Shown in pieces: positions 59,877 to 64,000 of a DNA stretch of 64,000 bases. The DNA lies in contig CM039513.1 in the NCBI GenBank assembly GCA_022432975.1, positions 182,330 to 246,329 on the forward strand, read 5' to 3'. Source of the DNA: Begonia masoniana (taxonomy: Eukaryota > Streptophyta > Magnoliopsida > Cucurbitales > Begoniaceae). Numbering within the stretch: position 1 is the first letter of the stretch; every line of letters begins with the position of its first letter. The position numbers were made by a program, and so were the translations under genes. The notes beneath the pieces were generated by a model, which was not told where the DNA came from, ran no database searches, and saw only the letters and a list, made by a program, of their open reading frames with translations.

Positions 59877-61180
59877 CTTAAATTGTGATTAAGTCTAAAT
59901 TTAATTTTAATGATGTGTTTGTATGGTTAATATTGTAATTTGATTATAATATATATGCAGTTGAGATTAATCTGTTGGAAATACCCTTGAAAAGGGTATT
60001 TTAGTTTTCTAATGATTTTGGTTAAGTGTTCTAGGAGTTATAATAAAACAGGGCTGAGAAAAGAAGTCCACCGGTCTAGTTGAAAATAAGTCCACCGGTC
60101 ATGTGTGAAAAGAAGTCCACTGGTTAAGAAGAATAGAAGTCCACCGGTGAATTTAAATATTAATAAAATAATGAGTTCACCGGAGGCTGAAAGTAAAAGA
60201 AGAAGTCGTTCAGTGACTAAGTCCACCGATCGCTAAACGACAAAGGTGGAAGAGTAAACGAAGAACTCATCCGATCACTAAACGACAAAGAACTCCGCCG
60301 ATCGCTAGTCGACAAAGAAAGAATCAACTCATCCGATCGCTAAACGACAAAGGCGGATGAGCTAAAACGAAGTACTCCACCGCTCGCTAAACGACAAAAT
60401 CGGATGACTCCAACAAATTCCTCTTCCTGTCACTAAACGACAAAGGCGGAAGACGTCTAAGATTTAATCATCCGACAGCGTTTTTAAAGCTTCATCATTC
60501 TATACCGGTTCAAGCATTAGAAGCTTTCTCATCCGATGCCGGTTCAATATTTTTTCAGTTGCATCATCCGATGGCTGTTCAAGACTACAAATCAGCTTTG
60601 TCTTCCGCCAGAATTCAAATAAACCGCGAAGCTACAGTGACGTCGTTTTCAAGCTTTAACTTCAGAACATTTATGGCGACGACGCTTTGCAACTACAGAC
60701 AGTAACGGCTACCTGAAATTGTACGGTTGCAGCTCCAACAGTAACAATGCTTCTATTATTGGTTAAGGAGTATTGAAGTCGAGCGTATTCTGGAGATAGA
60801 GTATTTAAGCCAAGGTTAGAGCACTGAGAGATAACTTTTTGCTAATTGAATTCCTGAGCCCTAGCCTGCGAAATTTTATACTCTGTATTTTTCTACTACA
60901 CCTCTCGACTCTAACTTGAGATTTCATTCTGGTGAGAGTGTAGTTAGTGTTTGAAACTGATAAACTCAAAATCTGTATAAGGCAGTGGATTGACGCCCGT
61001 CAAGTTCAATCCAGATTGTGTAAAAGGCAATTGATCGGAGCCCAGAATCCCGATCTGGTTATTCTTTTGAGGAGAAGGGTAAGGATCTTCAAGGGGTGAG
61101 CCTTGGAGCGTGGACGTAGGCGGTTTGGCCAAACCACGTAAAAATTGCTGGTGTCGAATTTCTCTCTCTGTTTCTTTTTA
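59871..61180 (+). repeat. 5' LTR of the SIRE-like element, with hairpin-like motif array
   Basis: The right end is not defined. 60060-60620 carries repeated CCACCGGT words and six units containing variants of TCRCTAAACGACAAA, some flanked by inverted stems, for example CTCATCCG...CGGATGAG at 60328-60361. Confidence 0.6.
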
Positions 61181-61189
61181 CTTTATTTG

Positions 61190-61294
61190 ATTGTCTATCA
61201 TTAATCTATAAGTTTTATTCAAGAGAGAAATTGGTTAGAGAAATTTATTGTCTATCATTAATCTATAAGTTTTATTCAAGAGAGAAATTGGTTC
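61190..61294 (+). repeat. 57-bp tandem duplication before gag
   Basis: ATTGTCTATCATTAATCTAT and the following bases occur at 61190 and again at 61247. This lies where the primer-binding site and gag start should be. Confidence 0.9.
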
Positions 61295-61304
61295 TTTTAA
61301 GGCC

Positions 61305-62708
61305 ATGAAAACTGTAGATGGGAAAAGTATCCCTAAGGACTCTTCTGAGTTAACTGAGTCCGATAAGAGAAATCTAAGCCTTAATGCTAAGGCAGTAAAC
61401 ACCTTGTACTGTGCTCTTAATAGAGATGAATTCAATAGAGTACAAGGGTATGAAAGTGCTCAAGAAATTTGGCACTTATTAGAAGTCACACATGAGGGAA
61501 CTAATCAAGTAAAGGAGAGTAAATTGAGCATGTTAGTTCACGAGTATGAACTTTTTACCATGATAAAGGATGAGTCTATTTCATCTATGTTTACCCGATT
61601 CACTAACATTACTAATGGTTTAAAAGCTCTCGGTAAGATTTACTCAGGTGAAGAATAGGTAAGGAAAATTTTGAGGTGCCTACCCAGAGCCTGGCAACCA
61701 AAGGTGACAGCAATACAAGAGGCTCGGGATCTAAAGGTGCTCAAGCTGGAAGAGCTCATTGGCTCTCTGATGACTCATAAGATAACCATGAGGGCCAATG
61801 ATAAGGAAGATCTCAAAGAAAAGGAGACCAATAAAAAGAAGGCTATTGCTCTGAAAGCCTCTTCCAGTAAACAAGATATGTCTGAAGAAGAAGAAGAAGA
61901 AGAAGAAGAAGATGATGAGGATATAGCCCTCATTACAAGGAGGTTCAGTAAATTCCTCCAAAGAAAAAGGATGCAAGGAAGGAGATTTCCAAAGGGTGAG
62001 AAATCTCACAAGGAGAAGGAAATCACTTGCTTTGGATGTGGAAAGCCTGGGCATATGAAGGCAGACTGTCCACAAGCAAAGAAGGGTCCCAAGAAATTCA
62101 AGAAAAAGGCAATGAAGGCTACCTGGGACGATAGTGAAAGTGATACCTCCTCGGAAGATGAAGAGGTTGCTAATCTGTGCTTTATGGCACGCGAGGATGA
62201 GGTAAATCTTTCTTCTAGTGAGAGTGACAATGATGAAGGAGATTTAATAGATGTTTTCAATGATTTAGTGAAACAATATAGCATGTTAAAAGCTAAATAT
62301 AACTTGTTGAAAGGAGAAAGTGCAGGCTTACTAGAAAAGCATGCTAAAGAAGTGGACTTGCAGAAAAAGGAAATAATTGAACTTAAAAGCAGGAATGAGG
62401 ATTTAAACAATATTGTCTTGAAATTTACTAATGGCAACAAGTTATATAAGATGTTATTAGGTAAACAGAGAGTTAATTTTGACAGGGCTGGAATAGGTTA
62501 TGATAAATCGATTAAAAAGAAAGTTTACAAGAATTACTTTATAAAATCCACTATCTGCCATGCTTGTAATGATGTAGGACATAAGTCTTTTATATGTCCT
62601 TTAAAAACAAACAGTAAGAAAACAGGTAGCAAATTGCAGTGGGTTCCTAAAGGAACCAAGACTAACGCTAGGACCCAAAAGATTTGGGTACCTAAGAAGA
62701 CTACTTGA
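61305..62708 (+). CDS. SIRE-like gag, N-terminally truncated, one internal stop
   Basis: The gag domain is recognised from ALNRDEFNRVQGYESAQEIW and LEVTHEGTNQVKESK. TAG at 61656-61658 splits it from VRKILRCLPRAWQPKVTAI. Next come an acidic run, a CCHC knuckle CFGCGKPGHMKADC, a coiled-coil segment and a second knuckle CHACNDVGHKSFIC. It ends at TGA (62706-62708). About 80 residues usual at the N-terminus of this family are missing. Confidence 0.85.
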
Positions 62709-62721
62709 TCTCGTTTTGTAG

Positions 62722-64000
62722 GATGATGCTTCTCCAATAAGGAATCAGTGGTACCTGGACAGTGGCTGTTCTAGGCACATGACTGGAGATGCATCCATGT
62801 TTGCTGTTGTCAACAAGAAGAAAGGAAACGTCACTTTTGGTGGAAACCAGAAGGGTAAAATTGTTGGCATCGGCAACATAGGTAATCTTGATAACCTTCT
62901 TATAGAAAATGTTCTGTTAGTTGAAGGTCTAAAATATAACCTACTAAGCATCAGTCAATTATGTGATAAGGGTTATAAAGTAGTGTTCAAGAAAAATTCC
63001 TGTATAATAAAGGATATAATTAGTTGCAAGGTTCTCTTTACTGGTTTCAGGAAAGAGAATATCTATATCATTGATTTAGATAATGTTGTTTGTGATAATG
63101 AGAAATGCTTTGCTGCTAATTCTTCCCATGATTCTTGGATTTGGCATAGGAGATTAGGACACGTAGGGATGGATACTTTAGCTAAGATTACTAGGGAGAA
63201 CTTAGTTAGAGGTATCCCCAAGATATCCTTTGAGAAGGATAAGGTCTGTGATGCTTGCCAAATGGGTAAGCAAATCAAAAGCTCCTTTGCATCGAAGAAT
63301 GCAATTTCAACTTCTAAGCCTCTCCAACTCCTTCACATGGATCTCTTTGGTCCTTCTAATATAGCAAGCTTAGGAGGCAAATTCTATGTTTTTGTCATTG
63401 TTGACGATTTTTCTAGATTCGCTTGGGTTCATTTTCTTAAGTCAAAGGATGAGACCTTTGATACTTTTTCTAGCTTTAGGAAAAGAGTTCAAAATGAAAA
63501 GGATCTCACCATTGTTACTATTCGTAGTGATCATGGTGGAGAATTTGAAAATGAGAAATTTGAACTTCTGTGTCTCAAGTATGGAATTGAGCACAATTTC
63601 TCTTCTCCTATGACCCCTCAGCAAAATGGTGTTGTTGAGAGGAAGAATAGATCTCTTCAAGAGCTTGCTAGGACTATGCTTAATGAAAACTCCCTTCCTA
63701 AGTATTTCTGGGCTGAAACTGTAGCAACAGCCTGTTATGTGCTTAATCGGGTCTCCATAAGACCTATTCTAGAGAAAACTCCATATGAGCTCTGGAGTGG
63801 AAAAACTTCTTCTGTCAAGTATTTTAGAGCCTTTGGTAGCAAGTGTTTCATTCTAAACACTAAGGATAACTTAGGAAAATTCGATTCCAAATCTGATCTT
63901 GGAATTTTTCTTGGTTATTCCCTTTCCAGTAAAGCATATAGGGTATTCAATAAGAGAACTTTAGTTGTAGAAGAATCAGTTCATGTAAACTTTGATGAGA
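62722..64000 (+). CDS. SIRE-like pol: protease and integrase (continues past the window)
   Basis: An open frame of 426 codons with no stop up to the window end, in a different phase from gag. It begins after a TAG (62719-62721) with QWYLDSGCSRHMTGD (protease site). It then has GAG_pre-integrase features (WIWHRRLGHVGMDTLAKIT), the zinc pair CDACQMGK, and the integrase core residues in HMDLFGPS, RSDHGGEFEN and TPQQNGVVERKNRSLQ. RT and RNase H must lie to the right. Confidence 0.9.

Larger units (their letters stand above)
59871..64000 (+). mobile_element. SIRE-like (Maximus) Ty1/copia element, continuing past the window
   Basis: Starts TGTTGACTTAA within the RT of the preceding copia element. 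A long LTR-like region (59871 to roughly 61180) is followed by gag (61305-62708) and the start of pol (62722 on). No tRNA primer site is seen between LTR and gag, and the N-terminal part of gag is missing, so the element's 5' internal region is damaged. The 3' half lies outside the window. Confidence 0.85.

Overview
This is nuclear DNA of a flowering plant, probably a eudicot. The evidence is a plant alpha-tubulin gene with spliceosomal introns, a plant-type U6 snRNA gene, hydroxymethylglutaryl-CoA lyase-like pseudogene exons, and a dense nest of plant transposons (Ty3/gypsy, Ty1/copia, PIF/Harbinger, hAT, Mutator-like) plus an endogenous pararetrovirus-like insertion. Only three items look like host genes: the terminal exon of an unrecognised gene (21-146), alpha-tubulin on the minus strand (629-2845, four exons, one apparent 1-nt frameshift) and U6 (13486-13588). 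Almost everything else is mobile DNA or duplicated host DNA.

Layout. 1-4000: end of the unknown gene, tubulin and its upstream region. 2799-6030: a 1.61-kb direct duplication with a noisy junction, probably an assembly artefact. 5613-12661: a young Ty3/gypsy chromovirus with an exact AATAT target duplication. 12756-13270: a foldback Mutator-type MITE with a 9-bp target duplication. 13420-13590: U6. 14200-14700: HMG-CoA lyase pseudogene. 15826-16641: a hAT element carrying a PORR-domain gene fragment. 17023-21555: pararetrovirus-like insertion. 21659-22035: a minus-strand copia remnant. 22240-26620: inverted copy of the tubulin-5'/HMG-CoA lyase segment, without the U6 gene. 26622-47009: a palindromic PIF/Harbinger element inserted in intron 1 of the second tubulin copy. 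It holds a solo LTR (29331-32015) and a hAT element (36483-46997), which in turn holds a complete Tekay-like gypsy element (37397-46212). 47390-52000: a decayed MULE split by a 3.7-kb solo LTR. 52270-54950: third copy of the pseudogene segment. 55188-59870: a Ty1/copia element truncated by a SIRE-like copia element (59871 to the window end).

The three copies of the ancestral segment act as natural empty-site controls. They date the hAT-PORR insertion, the pararetroviral insertion and the Harbinger insertion relative to the duplication. The observations I rate highest are the palindromic Harbinger downstream of a duplicated tubulin promoter (a possible hairpin/siRNA source), short motif arrays shared between gypsy and copia LTRs, and a copia gag whose start codon lies in the LTR with an intron that spans the primer-binding site.
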